Below, piece after piece: positions 49,887-58,667 of a DNA stretch of 64,000 nucleotides. The stretch is from Cohaesibacter marisflavi (GTDB lineage: Bacteria > Pseudomonadota > Alphaproteobacteria > Rhizobiales > Cohaesibacteraceae): positions 1 to 64,000 of the forward strand of contig NZ_FOVR01000018.1 in assembly GCF_900115225.1 (NCBI RefSeq). The letters run 5' to 3'. Each line of letters starts with the position of its first letter. Within the stretch, counting starts at the first letter, position 1. The translations under genes and the position numbers were made by a program. Under the pieces are notes generated by a model. It was not told the DNA's origin. It worked only from the letters and a program-made list of their open reading frames with translations, and made no database searches.

Positions 49887-51908
49887 ATGAAATTCGAAAG
49901 ATCCGAGACCGGTTTTATACTCTCGCACAAAGACCAGATCGTGCTGCAGCACTCTCATAGCTCACCCATCCTGTTTGTCGGCACTGGTAACGCCACTTAC
50001 GATATGTATCGCGGCAATTTCGACATCAAGGACTATGTGAACGAACGTATTGCTTTGCGCTGCTTCACAATCAAGGGTGATGGACAGGCTGTTCGTATTG
50101 AGTTCCACTATGAAGGAGAACTCCAAATCACGCTCTGTGCCGAGGAAACCCCGGAAGGCCGCCTCAAGATAGGATTCCATGATGCCAAGGAAAGCCTTAA
50201 CAGGGTTTGGATCAGGCTTGACGCCAGCAAAGATGAAAAGATTTACGGCTGCGGCGAACAGCTCACCTATTTCAATCTCAGAGGTCACAACTTTCCGCTC
50301 TGGACGTCCGAGCCCGGCGTGGGGCGCAATAAGGCCAGTTACATCACCTGGCAGGCTGATGTCAAAGACCGGGCAGGGGGCGATTACTACAACACCAACT
50401 ATCCGCAGCCGACCTTTGTTTCAAGCGACCGCTATTTCGTGCATCTGCAAACCACGGCCTATGCCGATTTCGACTTCCGTCACTCAGACTTTCATGAATT
50501 GCAGTGCTGGGCCATTCCCGACTATCTGCTCTTTGATTGCGAGCAGAGCTTTCCGGCTCTGGTGCATAATATTTACGGTCTATTCGGCACCCAGCCCGAG
50601 ATGCCTGACTGGGTTCATGACGGGGTCATTCTGGGCATTCAGGGAGGCACCGAAACCACTCTAGAGAAATTGCACAAGGCCAAGGCCGCTGGCATCAAGG
50701 TGGCTGGCGCATGGTGTCAGGATTGGCAGGGCATCAAGATCACGTCCTTTGGCAAACGCCTGCAATGGGACTGGCAGTGGAACCCGGATCTATACCCTGA
50801 GCTAGACAGCAAGATCCATGCGTTGAAGCGCGAGGGCATTCGCTTTCTTGGCTATATCAATCCCTATGTGCTCGAAGACTTTCCGCTTTATCAAGAGGCT
50901 GCCAGCAAGGGCTATCTGGCAACCCGCCAGGACGGCTCCAAATATGTGGTCGACTTTGGCGAATTCTATTGTGGCGTGGTGGATTTCACCAATCCTGCGG
51001 CCTGTGAATGGTATAAAGGCGTTATCAAGACCAACATGATCGATTTCGGCCTTGATGGCTGGATGGCGGATTTCGGGGAATATCTGCCCACCGACTGCAC
51101 TCTTGCCAATGGCAAATCCGCCGAGATCGAACATAATGACTGGCCACGTCGCTGGGCCAAGATCAACCATGAAGCCATTGAGGAAGCCGGCAAGACCGAT
51201 GATATCCTGTTTTTTATGCGCGCAGGCTACACAGGTATTCAGCGCTATTGCCACACCCTATGGGCGGGCGATCAATGCGTAAACTGGAATATCGACGACG
51301 GTATGCCCTCAGTGATCAATGGAGCGCTCTCTTCAGGTCTTCTGGGCAATGGCATCCATCATTCGGACATTGGCGGCTATACCACTTTGCACGGCATGAA
51401 GCGGGATCGGGAATTGTTCATGCGCTGGGCGGAAATGGCCGCCTTCACGCCTATGATGCGCACCCATGAAGGCAACCGACCTGCAGACAATCACCAGTTT
51501 GATACGGACACCGAAACCCTTTGCCATCTGGCCCGCATGACGCGGATTTTCACTCATCTGAAGCCCTACATAAAGGCCGCAGTTAAAGAGAATGCCTTAA
51601 CGGGTATGCCGGTTCAGCGCCCGCTCTTCATGCATTATGAAGGTGATGCCCTGTCTTATGAGATCATGTATGAATATCTGTTTGGCCGCGATCTGCTTGT
51701 CGCACCGGTTTATGAGCAGGGCGCAAGGCAGCGCAAACTCTATTTGCCTCCTGATCAGTGGATTCATATCTGGAGCGGTGAGCATTATCAGGGTGGCTGG
51801 GTTGAAGTGGAGGCTCCCATCGGGAAGCCCGCAGTTTTCTATAGAGCGTCAAGCGCAGACACAGTGCTGTTTGCCAAGATCCAGGATGCAGCTGAAGATC
51901 TGCTTTAG
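49887..51908 (+). CDS. yihQ: Sulfoquinovosidase (YihQ-like, GH31)
   Basis: A 673-residue GH31 glycosidase very close to E. coli YihQ (678 residues), judged from memory. The nucleophile aspartate lies in GWMADFGEYLPTD and the acid/base aspartate in WAGDQCVNW. The residues that bind the sulfonate in YihQ are kept in TSFGKRLQWDWQW (Arg and Trp), with HHSDIGGYTT further on. There is no signal peptide, so it acts in the cytoplasm after uptake. It releases sulfoquinovose from sulfoquinovosyl glycerol and related glycosides. This gene is the strongest evidence for the pathway. Confidence 0.95.
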   Translation: MKFERSETGFILSHKDQIVLQHSHSSPILFVGTGNATYDMYRGNFDIKDYVNERIALRCFTIKGDGQAVRIEFHYEGELQITLCAEETPEGRLKIGFHDAKESLNRVWIRLDASKDEKIYGCGEQLTYFNLRGHNFPLWTSEPGVGRNKASYITWQADVKDRAGGDYYNTNYPQPTFVSSDRYFVHLQTTAYADFDFRHSDFHELQCWAIPDYLLFDCEQSFPALVHNIYGLFGTQPEMPDWVHDGVILGIQGGTETTLEKLHKAKAAGIKVAGAWCQDWQGIKITSFGKRLQWDWQWNPDLYPELDSKIHALKREGIRFLGYINPYVLEDFPLYQEAASKGYLATRQDGSKYVVDFGEFYCGVVDFTNPAACEWYKGVIKTNMIDFGLDGWMADFGEYLPTDCTLANGKSAEIEHNDWPRRWAKINHEAIEEAGKTDDILFFMRAGYTGIQRYCHTLWAGDQCVNWNIDDGMPSVINGALSSGLLGNGIHHSDIGGYTTLHGMKRDRELFMRWAEMAAFTPMMRTHEGNRPADNHQFDTDTETLCHLARMTRIFTHLKPYIKAAVKENALTGMPVQRPLFMHYEGDALSYEIMYEYLFGRDLLVAPVYEQGARQRKLYLPPDQWIHIWSGEHYQGGWVEVEAPIGKPAVFYRASSADTVLFAKIQDAAEDLL

Positions 51909-51980
51909 CAGGAGTCGGTACCCTCACGGTTGAGCGGCGTTCGGGCAATTCTCACCGGCTGCATGGTGAGCCAAATGTTA

Positions 51981-52018
51981 AACCCCTCTGCGCTCTTGGT
52001 GCGCAGAGGGGTTTGTTT
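51981..52018 (+). terminator. Rho-independent terminator of the sulfoquinovose plus-strand operon
   Basis: CCCCTCTGCGC, loop TCTTGGT, GCGCAGAGGGG, followed by TTTGTTTG. The perfect 11-base-pair GC-rich stem plus T-rich tail, 70 bases after the yihQ stop, is a classic intrinsic terminator. Confidence 0.9.
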
Positions 52019-52130
52019 GCCTGGGCCTTTTGCTTGCAATGCCTATCCTGAACTCATCCAACGTTGGCAAAAGTAATCGACATTATTGGTATCAAACGGA
52101 GGACGTGCGGGAGAAGCAAGAACGCCCAAC

Positions 52131-52162
52131 AACAAAAACCCTGACCCGTAAATGGGTCAGGG
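52131..52162 (-). terminator. Terminator of the minus-strand aldolase gene
   Basis: CCCTGACCC, loop GTAAAT, GGGTCAGGG forms a nine-base-pair stem. On the minus strand it is followed by TTTTTGTTG (complement of 52131-52138). It lies about 60 bases beyond the aldolase stop and faces the yihQ terminator. Confidence 0.85.
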
Positions 52163-52218
52163 CGAGGTATGGTCCAGCTATAGTGGAGGAAAAAACTCGC
52201 GGGAGAACGAGGTCCAAT

Positions 52219-53082
52219 TTAAAAATCAGAAGCTTTTCCACTGGAACCAAACAGGCGAATTTTCTCTTTCACCTTTTCTTTCATGATGGTTTCAGCAGCC
52301 CCAAGAGAGTCGGCCAGAACAAAGTCTTCTGGACTCTCTTTCCAATAGGCCTGAGCGCCATAAGTGAAGGCCTGGCGCAGCTCAGTGTCTACATTGACCT
52401 TGGCGATACCCAGTTTTATTGCGCGCTCGACCTGCTCGTCCGGCACACCCGAACCGCCATGCATCACCAAGGGTTTCTGCACGATTTCCTTGATTTCCCT
52501 GATACGGTCAAAGGCCAACTTGGGTTCTGCTTTGTACATACCATGCGCAGTGCCAATGGAAATGGCCAAATAGTCGAGGTTGGTGCGGTCAACAAATTCC
52601 TGTGCCTCGGCAACCGTGGTGATCATTGCATCTGCTTCATCCACGGCGATGTCATCTTCCACACCGCCAATCTTGCCGATTTCACCTTCACAGCCAATAT
52701 TCAGAGCATGCGCAACTTCTGTCACTATTTTGGTGATGCGGCAGTTTTCGTCAAATTCAAGGCCGGACCCATCAAACATGAGGGAATGGAAACCGACGCG
52801 CGCCGCAGCCATGGTTTGCGGAAACTGGCGGCTATGATCGAGATGGATAGCTACTGGAGCCGTGATGTTTGTCATGAAGGCATCCACAATGGCCTTCATT
52901 TCATCCAGCCCCATGGTGTTGATCACTTTTTGTCCGATCATCACCATGATGGGGGCCTGCTCTTCTTCGGCCGCCTTGAGAATCGCTCGTGTTGTCTCGG
53001 CGTTGTGTACACTGAAGGCGCCGATCGCATATCCGTCTTTCCAGGCGCGTTCGATCAGTTTTGTACCGGAAATATAGGCCAT
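52219..53082 (-). CDS. Class II aldolase, predicted 6-deoxy-6-sulfofructose 1-phosphate aldolase
   Basis: A 287-residue zinc aldolase of the fructose-bisphosphate/tagatose-bisphosphate (FbaA/GatY/KbaY) family. Zinc and substrate motifs are IHLDHS near 82, GTAHGMYK near 178 and MHGGSGVP near 208. The family usually reads HLDHG; here it is HLDHS. E. coli uses the unrelated class I enzyme YihT for this step, so this gene is the likely substitute, splitting sulfofructose phosphate into DHAP and 3-sulfolactaldehyde. AAGAGG precedes the ATG and the gene has its own 190-base upstream gap. Confidence 0.85.
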   Translation of the reverse strand: MAYISGTKLIERAWKDGYAIGAFSVHNAETTRAILKAAEEEQAPIMVMIGQKVINTMGLDEMKAIVDAFMTNITAPVAIHLDHSRQFPQTMAAARVGFHSLMFDGSGLEFDENCRITKIVTEVAHALNIGCEGEIGKIGGVEDDIAVDEADAMITTVAEAQEFVDRTNLDYLAISIGTAHGMYKAEPKLAFDRIREIKEIVQKPLVMHGGSGVPDEQVERAIKLGIAKVNVDTELRQAFTYGAQAYWKESPEDFVLADSLGAAETIMKEKVKEKIRLFGSSGKASDF

Positions 53083-53271
53083 TCTGTTACCTCTTGTTAC
53101 GCATCTCTTCGAAAAAATGCGCCGCGACAGCTGTCTGGGATCTTATTGGCTGCCAATGTCATATTTCATGTTTCTCTATGTGCAGGTTACCAAGTTTTGA
53201 TCGTTTCCGAAAGTGTTCTGACGGATAATTGGGTGAAAAGCAACACTATTACACAAATTACTGCATGAAAC
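53083..53271 (-). promoter_or_regulatory. Upstream region of the aldolase gene
   Basis: The gap between the tauE stop and the aldolase start is long for an operon. It carries TTTTGATCGTTTCC at 53195-53208, the motif shared with the other two control gaps of the cluster, so the aldolase probably has its own regulated promoter. Confidence 0.4.
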
Positions 53272-54015
53272 CTACAAAATATGGAAATTTTTCACCACGA
53301 GCATGACCCCAATGATCAAAAGCAACGAATGGATGATGCCGTGATAGTTGATCTTGTATGTGTGCAGCAGGTGATAGGCGAACATGCCAAGGCTCATGCC
53401 CACGATAAAGGCAGGAAAGGCATAGGCCACACGCTCTAGTACATAGGCATCCAGAAGCCCCTTGGTCCAGAAACCAGCGATGGCCCCGACCATCTGCAGC
53501 ATGAAGAAGAACACCAGAGTCGATTTAACCTCATGGGCACTCCATGGCTGCATTGATGTGTAGGCAATCACAGGTGGGCCGGGTTCTCCAACACTGGCGC
53601 CCAAGGCACCGGAGAAGAATCCGGTTCCCAGTGTGATGGGGGGCGACGTCTTTTTGAAAAGGGGCGCACGGGAGAAGAGGGAATAAAGGCTGGAGAGGAT
53701 CAGCACGACGCCCATCGTGATCAGAATTGCCTCTCCCGGCAACCGCTTGAGCAAATCCGCACCAAGGAAGGAGCCTGGAAGCGATCCGACAAACAGAATC
53801 AAACCACTTTTCCATTGCACATTCTTGCGCATTTTCCAAACCAGCGGAAAAGTAACCAGCCAGCCGAAGATGCCTGCGATTGGCACCGCCGCCTTGACAT
53901 CGACCGCCATGGAGAGAAGTGGCACGCTGACGAGTGCCAATCCGAAGCCGGTCAGACCTTGCGTAAAGCTACCCAGCGCGATGATAGCCGATACGACGAT
54001 AATTTCCATGATCAT
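53272..54015 (-). CDS. TauE/SafE-family sulfonate or sulfite exporter
   Basis: About 247 residues with eight or so membrane helices and the TauE/SafE opening GSFTQGLTGFGLALVSVPLLS, plus SGALGASVGEPGPPVIAY in the middle. Family members export sulfite, sulfoacetate and similar anions. In this cluster it most likely exports 2,3-dihydroxypropanesulfonate, the end product of the reductase at 55173. Start choices are 54015 and 54009; the frame further upstream is not conserved. Confidence 0.87.
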   Translation of the reverse strand: MIMEIIVVSAIIALGSFTQGLTGFGLALVSVPLLSMAVDVKAAVPIAGIFGWLVTFPLVWKMRKNVQWKSGLILFVGSLPGSFLGADLLKRLPGEAILITMGVVLILSSLYSLFSRAPLFKKTSPPITLGTGFFSGALGASVGEPGPPVIAYTSMQPWSAHEVKSTLVFFFMLQMVGAIAGFWTKGLLDAYVLERVAYAFPAFIVGMSLGMFAYHLLHTYKINYHGIIHSLLLIIGVMLVVKNFHIL

Positions 54016-54092
54016 GGGGAGGGTCCTGCCAAAAGGTGACCAGAGATCATGCTGCTGCAAAATGACCTCTGGCCTCTCGGGGGATAGGTGGC

Positions 54093-55148
54093 TTAGCGGG
54101 TGCCGAACCGGTGAAGGGTGCGATGATGATAAACTTCACCGGGTTTGAGAACCGCACTGGGGAAGTGCGGCTGGTTCGGAGCGTCGGGGAAACCTTGGGT
54201 CTCAAGGCAAAGGCCCCCAAATGCTTCATATTTGAACCCGTTGCGCCCGATCCATTCCTTGTTGGAAAGCTTGAAGGCATTGTAGAACTGAATCGCAGGC
54301 TGCGTGGTGAGCACAGTCATAGAGCGACCAGACTTGGGTTCGTAGAGATCAGCGGCGAGCGTGTAGGGGCCTTCGGTTTGTTTGTCACTGAGGATGAAAT
54401 TATTGTCAATTCCGCCTGCATCCACTTTCTTCATGTTGGTGCCAATCACCGTCGGATTGCGGAAATCAAGTCCAGTGCCCTCAACCAATCGGATTTCGCC
54501 GGTGGGGATCATGGTGTCTGAAACAGGTGTGTAGAAATCGGAATAGAGCGTCAATTCATGATCCGCGACGCTGCCGCTATCATGGCCTGCCAGATTGTAA
54601 TAACTGTGATTGACCAGATTGACGATGGTTGGCTGATCACAACTTGCCGTGAAATCATAGCAAAGGGCATTGTCTTCGCTAAGGCCTATGGTGTGGGTGA
54701 CCTGCATGGTGCCCGGATAGCCGGATTCACCGTCGGGCGAGACCCGATGGAAGTGAATGAGGATCGCGTCTTCGCTTTCCTCAAGGTCATAGCCCCAGAC
54801 ATATTTGTCAAAGCCCTTGGAACCGCCATGCAAATGCTGGCCCGTAGGGGCTTCGTTGGTTTCAAGTTCATAGCTTTGGCCGTCGATTGCGAATTGGCCA
54901 TCCTTGATGCGGTTGGCAAAGCGTCCGGCGATCGCACCAAAGAAGGGGTGACCACTTAGATAGCGCTCAAGAGATTCGTAGCCAAGCACCACATCTGCCA
55001 AGGTGCCATTTTTATCCGGGACCTCGATGCTGGTAACGATGCAGCCATAGTTGGTGACACGAACGGTCATGCCACCCTTGTTGCTCAGTGTGATGAGATC
55101 GACCCGTTTGCCGTCCACCGCGCCGTAGGTTTCTATAGTCTTTTTCAT
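54093..55148 (-). CDS. Aldose 1-epimerase, predicted sulfoquinovose mutarotase
   Basis: A 351-residue GalM-type mutarotase. Catalytic and binding residues lie in AGRFANRIKDG, GQHLHGGSKGFDK, VNLVNHSYYNLAG (catalytic His) and the C-terminal GGLCLETQGFPDAPN (catalytic Glu). E. coli has the mutarotase YihR in the same pathway; this protein is the probable equivalent but is of the longer GalM type. It lies between the reductase and exporter genes on the minus strand. Confidence 0.9.
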   Translation of the reverse strand: MKKTIETYGAVDGKRVDLITLSNKGGMTVRVTNYGCIVTSIEVPDKNGTLADVVLGYESLERYLSGHPFFGAIAGRFANRIKDGQFAIDGQSYELETNEAPTGQHLHGGSKGFDKYVWGYDLEESEDAILIHFHRVSPDGESGYPGTMQVTHTIGLSEDNALCYDFTASCDQPTIVNLVNHSYYNLAGHDSGSVADHELTLYSDFYTPVSDTMIPTGEIRLVEGTGLDFRNPTVIGTNMKKVDAGGIDNNFILSDKQTEGPYTLAADLYEPKSGRSMTVLTTQPAIQFYNAFKLSNKEWIGRNGFKYEAFGGLCLETQGFPDAPNQPHFPSAVLKPGEVYHHRTLHRFGTR

Positions 55149-55172
55149 GATAATCCTCCCGTGCCTGTCCTG

Positions 55173-56063
55173 TTATGCCTTGGTTTCAAGGCCGGACAGA
55201 TCGCGCACTTGTTCCAGAACCGCGGTCCAGTCCTGACGCCCACGTCCGGAAACGCGGCTGATATTGTAGAGCTCTCGTGAAGCAGCTCCCATCGGCATGG
55301 GCACGCCCACCTGATTGGCCAAATCAAGTGCGATGCCTAGATCCTTGTGTGCCAGATCGATCATGAAGGCAGGGGAAAGGTCGCCAGCCAGCACCTTGTT
55401 GGGCCATGTTGTTGTAAAATGACCTTTGCCAGCTGGTGTGCCGCTCATGACAGACATGGCCGTGTCGAACTCGAGGCCGATCTTCTCGGAGAGGGTAATT
55501 GCTTCAGCCGAAAGGGCATTGAGCGCAATGCTCATATAGTTATTGATGATCTTGACGCGAATGCCTTTGCCCGGCCCGCCAGCATCCACGGTTTCCGAGC
55601 CCATCAAGTCGAACAGAGGTTGCGCGCGCGCGATCTGGTCCTTTGTGCCGCCAGCCAGAATAAGCAGGGTGCCTGCAACGGCATGATCGGACGTGCGCCC
55701 CACCGGCGCTTCCATCATTTCAATGTCTTGGACGGCGAGGTCTTTGATAAGGGCATCTGTCTCCAGTGGATGAATGGTCGACATATCAATAACCAATGCA
55801 TCCTTGGGCATGGCTGCCGCAACGCCTCCGCCTCCCAACAATACATCACGCACCAGTGCGCCATTGGGCAGCATGGTGATGACAAATCCTACATCGCTGA
55901 CAGCCTCTGCGGCAGAAGAGCATGCAATAGCCCCTTGCGCGGCCAAATTGTCTACTGCATCCTTGTTGATGTCGAAAACCTTGAGCTGATTGCCCCCCTT
56001 GATCAGATTGGCTGCCATTGCGGCGCCCATCTGCCCCAGACCGATAAAACCGACTGTCGTCAT
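55173..56063 (-). CDS. yihU: 3-sulfolactaldehyde reductase (YihU-like)
   Basis: A 296-residue beta-hydroxyacid dehydrogenase nearly collinear with E. coli YihU, judged from memory. The NAD-binding loop is [16 protein letters not shown]; then [30 protein letters not shown], and the catalytic lysine in [12 protein letters not shown]. Long shared stretches such as GKGHFTT and [19 protein letters not shown] support orthology. It reduces 3-sulfolactaldehyde to dihydroxypropanesulfonate. It heads the minus-strand operon and diverges from the kinase gene. Confidence 0.95.
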   Translation of the reverse strand: MTTVGFIGLGQMGAAMAANLIKGGNQLKVFDINKDAVDNLAAQGAIACSSAAEAVSDVGFVITMLPNGALVRDVLLGGGGVAAAMPKDALVIDMSTIHPLETDALIKDLAVQDIEMMEAPVGRTSDHAVAGTLLILAGGTKDQIARAQPLFDLMGSETVDAGGPGKGIRVKIINNYMSIALNALSAEAITLSEKIGLEFDTAMSVMSGTPAGKGHFTTTWPNKVLAGDLSPAFMIDLAHKDLGIALDLANQVGVPMPMGAASRELYNISRVSGRGRQDWTAVLEQVRDLSGLETKA

Positions 56064-56235
56064 TCAGACCTCCCATTTGAGCGAATTTGATCGCAATACA
56101 ACATTTGCAATAAAAATAGACAAATTACAACACATATTAGTTGTTTTGTGGTCGTTTTTGGTGATATTTTGGAGATAGAACGCCAAGCTCAGAAGACAAG
56201 CGCCTTCAGCGCGTTGCAAACACAAGGAAAAAAGC
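56064..56235. promoter_or_regulatory. Divergent control region between yihU and yihV
   Basis: AT-rich gap with TTTGATCGCAAT at 56086-56097 and TGGTCGTTT at 56149-56157. These resemble the TGATCGTTT copies upstream of the isomerase and aldolase genes. It must hold promoters in both directions and probably the main repressor site. Confidence 0.4.
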
Positions 56236-57129
56236 ATGACCGTTGCATGCGTCGGTATTACCGTTCTCGACCGCGTATTCCGCGTTGAAAAACTCCCCTC
56301 CAATGGTGGCAAGTTTGTTGCTAAGGATTACTTCGAAATTGGAGGTGGACCGGCGGCAACAGCCGCAGTTGCCGTGGCTCGACTTGGACTTCCGGTTGAA
56401 TTTCTTGGCCGGGTTGGTTCTGACGATGTGGCGCAGGCAATCATACGTGAATTCGATCATTATGGTGTCGGGCATCGCTTCACCCGTGAAGTACAAGATG
56501 CCACCTCATCCTTCTCTGCCATCCTTGTTGATGATGAGGGGGAGAGGATGATCATTAACTACCAGGATGAAACCCTGAGCACAGATCCAACATGGATGCA
56601 GACTGTTGATTTCGCAAAGTTCCAAGCCGTTCTGTGCGATGTGCGCTGGCACGACGGGGCTGCATATGCTCTGAAAATGGCTAAAAATGCTTCTGTTCCC
56701 AGTGTGCTGGATGCCGACGTCACGCCGCAGGACATTTCAGATCTGGTCGGTTTGGCCGATCATGTGGCGTTTTCCGAACCGGGATTGGCGAAATTCGCAC
56801 AAACAGATGATCTTTTGAGTGGATTGCGCCTTGCTCAGACTAGAACCGATGGTAAAGTCTATGTGACAGCAGGAGCGAATGGCTGCTACTGGTTGGAAGA
56901 TGGGGATATCCGGCATGCTTCCGGCTTCAAAGTGGATGTATTGGATACAACCGGGGCCGGAGATGTTTTCCACGGGGCCTTTGCATTCGCTCTGGCCAAG
57001 AGTATGGAAACGTCGCAAACCGTGCGGTTTGCCAGCGCCGTTGCTGCGCTGAAATGTACAAAATATGGAGGGCGAGAAGGCATTCCTGATCTGGAAACCG
57101 TGAATGCCTTTCTGGCTGCCAGCCAATAG
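56236..57129 (+). CDS. yihV: 6-deoxy-6-sulfofructose kinase (YihV-like, PfkB family)
   Basis: A 297-residue PfkB kinase collinear with E. coli YihV, judged from memory. Shared segments include ACVGITVLDR at the start, GGGPAATAAVAVARLG, DVRWHDGA, and the ATP/anion-hole motif DTTGAGDVFHGA with the catalytic Asp. It phosphorylates sulfofructose. It is followed by the repressor gene, with a small ATAGGG/CCCTAT hairpin between them. Confidence 0.95.
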   Translation: MTVACVGITVLDRVFRVEKLPSNGGKFVAKDYFEIGGGPAATAAVAVARLGLPVEFLGRVGSDDVAQAIIREFDHYGVGHRFTREVQDATSSFSAILVDDEGERMIINYQDETLSTDPTWMQTVDFAKFQAVLCDVRWHDGAAYALKMAKNASVPSVLDADVTPQDISDLVGLADHVAFSEPGLAKFAQTDDLLSGLRLAQTRTDGKVYVTAGANGCYWLEDGDIRHASGFKVDVLDTTGAGDVFHGAFAFALAKSMETSQTVRFASAVAALKCTKYGGREGIPDLETVNAFLAASQ

Positions 57130-57227
57130 GGACGCCGCCCTATAACAATGAACATATTAAGAGGTCATTTCCGATGAAGCGAAGGGTCGGGAATGAATCT
57201 GATTTGCAAGAACAGGAATAAAGCCAC

Positions 57228-58019
57228 ATGTCAGACGCCGTCATTGTTGGGACCCCCCGCCAGGACAAGCTTCTAAGGGAAGTCAATGAACGGGGTTATA
57301 TCAGCGTAGAGGAATTGACGGAGCTGCTCGACGTTTCTGCGCAAACAATCCGGCGCGATATTAAGAAACTCAGCGATCAAAAGCTTCTCATCCGGCACCA
57401 TGGGGGGGCCGCGCGCAATTCCAGCGTTGTCAACTTGGACTATTCCGTCCGGCAGACTTCCGAAACCGAAGAAAAAGAAGCCATTGGAGAAGCTATTGCG
57501 GCCCAGATTCCTGATAACAGTTCCATCTTCGTTTCCATTGGCACCACTACTGAGACCATTGCGAAGCATCTGTTGCAGAAGCGTGGGTTACAGGTGATCA
57601 CCAATAGCCTGCGTGTTGCAAACGTACTCTATCAAAACCCTGACTTTAATGTCATGGTTCCTTGCGGTAAGCTGCGCAGTACCAACGGCGGCATACTGGG
57701 CTCGACGGCTCTTGATTTTATCAACCATTTCCGCGTTGATTACCTGATCACCAGCTGCGGCTCGATCGATAGCGATGGTACCTTGCTTGATTATGAATTC
57801 AATGAAGTGATCATGGTGCAAAGCATGATGAAAACCGCACGTAAGGTTTTCATTGCTGCGGATTCGACCAAATTCAGCACAACAGCGACTGTTGAAATGG
57901 GCCATATCAAGAATATTTCTGCTCTGTTTACAGATTCCCAGCCTCCGGCAGACATTCGCATGCAGTTGGAGTTGAACGGGGTTAAGCTGCTTGTCTGTTC
58001 ATCGCCAAATAGAAAATAG
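57228..58019 (+). CDS. csqR: DeoR-family repressor (CsqR/YihW-like)
   Basis: A 263-residue DeoR-type regulator. The N-terminal helix-turn-helix holds VEELTELLDVSAQTIRRDI, followed by IRHHGGAARNSSVVN, which resembles CsqR (YihW) of E. coli closely. The C-terminal sugar-phosphate sensor domain includes IGTTTETIA and ADSTKFS. CsqR represses the yih genes and is released by sulfoquinovose-type ligands; the same role is likely here. Confidence 0.92.
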   Translation: MSDAVIVGTPRQDKLLREVNERGYISVEELTELLDVSAQTIRRDIKKLSDQKLLIRHHGGAARNSSVVNLDYSVRQTSETEEKEAIGEAIAAQIPDNSSIFVSIGTTTETIAKHLLQKRGLQVITNSLRVANVLYQNPDFNVMVPCGKLRSTNGGILGSTALDFINHFRVDYLITSCGSIDSDGTLLDYEFNEVIMVQSMMKTARKVFIAADSTKFSTTATVEMGHIKNISALFTDSQPPADIRMQLELNGVKLLVCSSPNRK

Positions 58020-58228
58020 CGCCACTTATGGGCAATCCTACTTGTTCAGGCTTGCCATTACTTGGCATTTCCACCCGTGGCTCAAAGTGGGAAAGGCTTC
58101 TTAGTTTGTATCCGGGAAGATCATATCTTCATAATTGACGATGTGGCTTCCCTAGAGAACGGAGAGCTGGTCCTAGAAATTCGGACCAAGTGTTAAGGTG
58201 GATTTTCTGATGAGAAAGAAAATCCGAA
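58020..58228. other. Intergenic stretch after csqR, no gene recognised
   Basis: Short frames only. GGATTTTC at 58199 and GAAAATCC at 58217 form an inverted repeat just before the IS3 OrfA fragment and may belong to its terminal repeat region. Confidence 0.4.
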
Positions 58229-58291
58229 ATGACGAAGAGAAAACGATACCTTGCTGATTTCAAAGCCAAGGTTGCGCTTGAGGTAATCTAA
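58229..58291 (+). pseudogene. IS3-family OrfA N-terminal fragment
   Basis: The frame MTKRKRYLADFKAKVALE is the typical start of IS3-type OrfA proteins. It ends at a TAA at 58289-58291 after 20 residues. It is a fragment only. Confidence 0.65.
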
Positions 58292-58363
58292 GAAGAATTG
58301 ACGCTTTTGGAGGAGTTTCTCGCCTCTTTTGGGCTTTAGATGGAATCAACTTTAAGGTTCCCC

Positions 58364-58435
58364 CTAATCCGTCAAGATCTCAACCTGCCGTAACTTCGTG
58401 ACAATTTCTTCTGGTTTGGGGCGTTTGTTCGCCAT
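58364..58435 (-). pseudogene. IS3-family (IS407-like) OrfA N-terminal fragment
   Basis: On the minus strand MANKRPKPEEIVTKLRQVE is the usual start of OrfA in the IS407-type group. It stops after 23 residues at 58364. The stretch upstream of it (58440-58490, GTGGACCAACTCAGTGGGGG) may hold the old element end. Confidence 0.65.
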
Positions 58436-58494
58436 AGCGAATCCTCCGTTTCCCGAACTATAACGGTGGACCAACTCAGTGGGGGAGGATCAGC

Positions 58495-58667
58495 CCGATC
58501 TGGCCGAAGATCGGCTTATGCCTCGGTCGTCTAGGCCGCAATGGTTCGGATGGGCTTTCTTCCCATGTCGGCGAGCCGACATTCCTCGCGAAGCAACAAA
58601 GCCACTCCTTTCCATCCTCCGCGTTACTTCAGTCGCAAGGATGCGGTGGCAATCGCCGGGGCCTTTC
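58495..58667. repeat. Direct repeat leader, copy 2 (DUF736 gene deleted)
   Basis: This repeats 43526-43700 in the same orientation. After GATGCGGTGGCAATC it continues with GCCGGGGCCTTTCTC, the right arm of the terminator seen at 44101-44112, and then hipA. The DUF736 gene and the left arm present in copy 1 are missing. Confidence 0.75.

Noticed and set aside
52030-53268. Long open frame (412 codons) on the plus strand
   Set aside because: It is the antisense shadow of the class II aldolase and its flanks; the aldolase on the minus strand has all family motifs.
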